From contig CANLQI010000001.1 in the NCBI GenBank assembly GCA_947493325.1, forward strand, positions 500,501-564,500: a DNA stretch of 64,000 nt. Direction: 5' to 3'. Every line of letters starts with the position of its first letter. Position 1 is the first letter of the stretch. The translations under genes were made by a program, and so were the position numbers. The DNA is from an uncultured Sphingomonadaceae bacterium. Its GTDB lineage: Bacteria > Pseudomonadota > Alphaproteobacteria > Sphingomonadales > Sphingomonadaceae. Under the pieces are notes generated by a model. The model saw only the letters and a list, made by a program, of their open reading frames with translations. It made no database searches and was not told the DNA's origin. Positions 63,752 to 64,000 of the stretch are shown piece by piece.

Positions 63752-64000
63752 TAGCTCATACGCGGCTTGGGCGCAGGTGTGCGTGAAAACCGCGGGGCAG
63801 GGGCCGGCTGTACGACGCCGTCTACGTCTATATATGTCTCGCGCTCTTTATTGTGCGGGTGATCCGGCGCTTCGTTCAGGCTGAGAACCGGCGCAAAGCA
63901 TATATCCTTATGCTCCATGATGGCGCACCATTCATCGCGTGTTTTGGTGCGAAACAAATCCGTCAGTTTTTGTTTGAGAGGCTCCCAGCTTTGCGGGTCC
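63751..64000 (-). CDS. CaiB/BaiF CoA-transferase family protein, N-terminus cut
   Basis: Only the last 82 codons are here. The end reads KTRDEWCAIMEHKDICFAPV, LNEAPDHPHNKERETYI and APAPRFSRTP, the closing region of family III CoA transferases such as alpha-methylacyl-CoA racemase. The ATPase-like start lies beyond the right edge. It overlaps the symporter start by one base, suggesting that transport and activation of a branched or bile-acid-like substrate are linked. Confidence 0.85.
   Translation of the reverse strand, partial: DPQSWEPLKQKLTDLFRTKTRDEWCAIMEHKDICFAPVLSLNEAPDHPHNKERETYIDVDGVVQPAPAPRFSRTPAPKPRMS

Overview
The window looks like a chromosomal stretch of an alphaproteobacterium of the order Sphingomonadales. 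Pointers are a PhyR/NepR general stress response locus, an aa3 cytochrome oxidase operon with the alphaproteobacterial order coxB-coxA-ctaB-small protein-ctaG-coxC-DUF983-surf1, a DUF1476 F1-ATPase inhibitor next to bolA and grxD, and crtW-crtZ for ketolated/hydroxylated carotenoids. These assignments rest on protein motifs and gene order; no search was run.

Layout. 0-6 kb: two DUF2282 lipoproteins, tgt, the stress-response core (degenerate HisKA_2 sensor, nepR, phyR), rpsD and a chorismate mutase. 6-18.7 kb: rpiB-glyA-nrdR, a GIY-YIG/SpoU methylase fusion, a hydrolase, arsC, a Fur-boxed TonB receptor, an orphan 2Fe-2S protein, rpsU, an FKBP, and pyrE-pdxJ-acpS-lepB. 18.8-25.4 kb: cytochrome c oxidase and its assembly factors. 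25.4-32.2 kb: thrC, a methyltransferase, folB with a pteridine-reductase-like SDR, then three genes (fasciclin lipoprotein, SDR, CsbD) with sigma-EcfG-type promoters. 32-46 kb: catabolic and redox genes, including one long overlapping operon (scoA - HAD lipoprotein - scoB - membrane protein - epimerase - GST), a SulP transporter, a GST, an EamA transporter and crtW-crtZ. 46.5-52.3 kb: leuC - 59-aa peptide - leuD, a quinone oxidoreductase, zeta/bolA/grxD, Nudix and GNAT. 52.3-54.2 kb: a tRNA-Arg that has captured a 1.7 kb AT-rich mini-island with a Fic gene. 54.3-64 kb: yhhQ, a small PspC plus two tandem microproteins, recF, a tesA/ybbA/ybbP-like cluster, a bile-acid-type symporter and a cut CoA transferase.

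How they work together. PhyR, once phosphorylated, should sequester NepR and free sigma-EcfG. The EcfG gene is not in the window, but its promoter signature (GGAAC-N16-CGTT) lies before nepR and before three stress-type genes around 29-32 kb. The oxidase operon is self-contained: structural subunits, heme O synthesis, copper insertion and SURF1.

Main non-coding structure. A dispersed family of about 120 bp palindromic elements occurs in four intergenic sites. It has 35-38 bp core stems and a small end hairpin whose bases change in compensating pairs around a fixed TCAC loop. This family, the Fic mini-island in the tRNA, and the tandem microprotein/PspC group are the most promising leads for something new.
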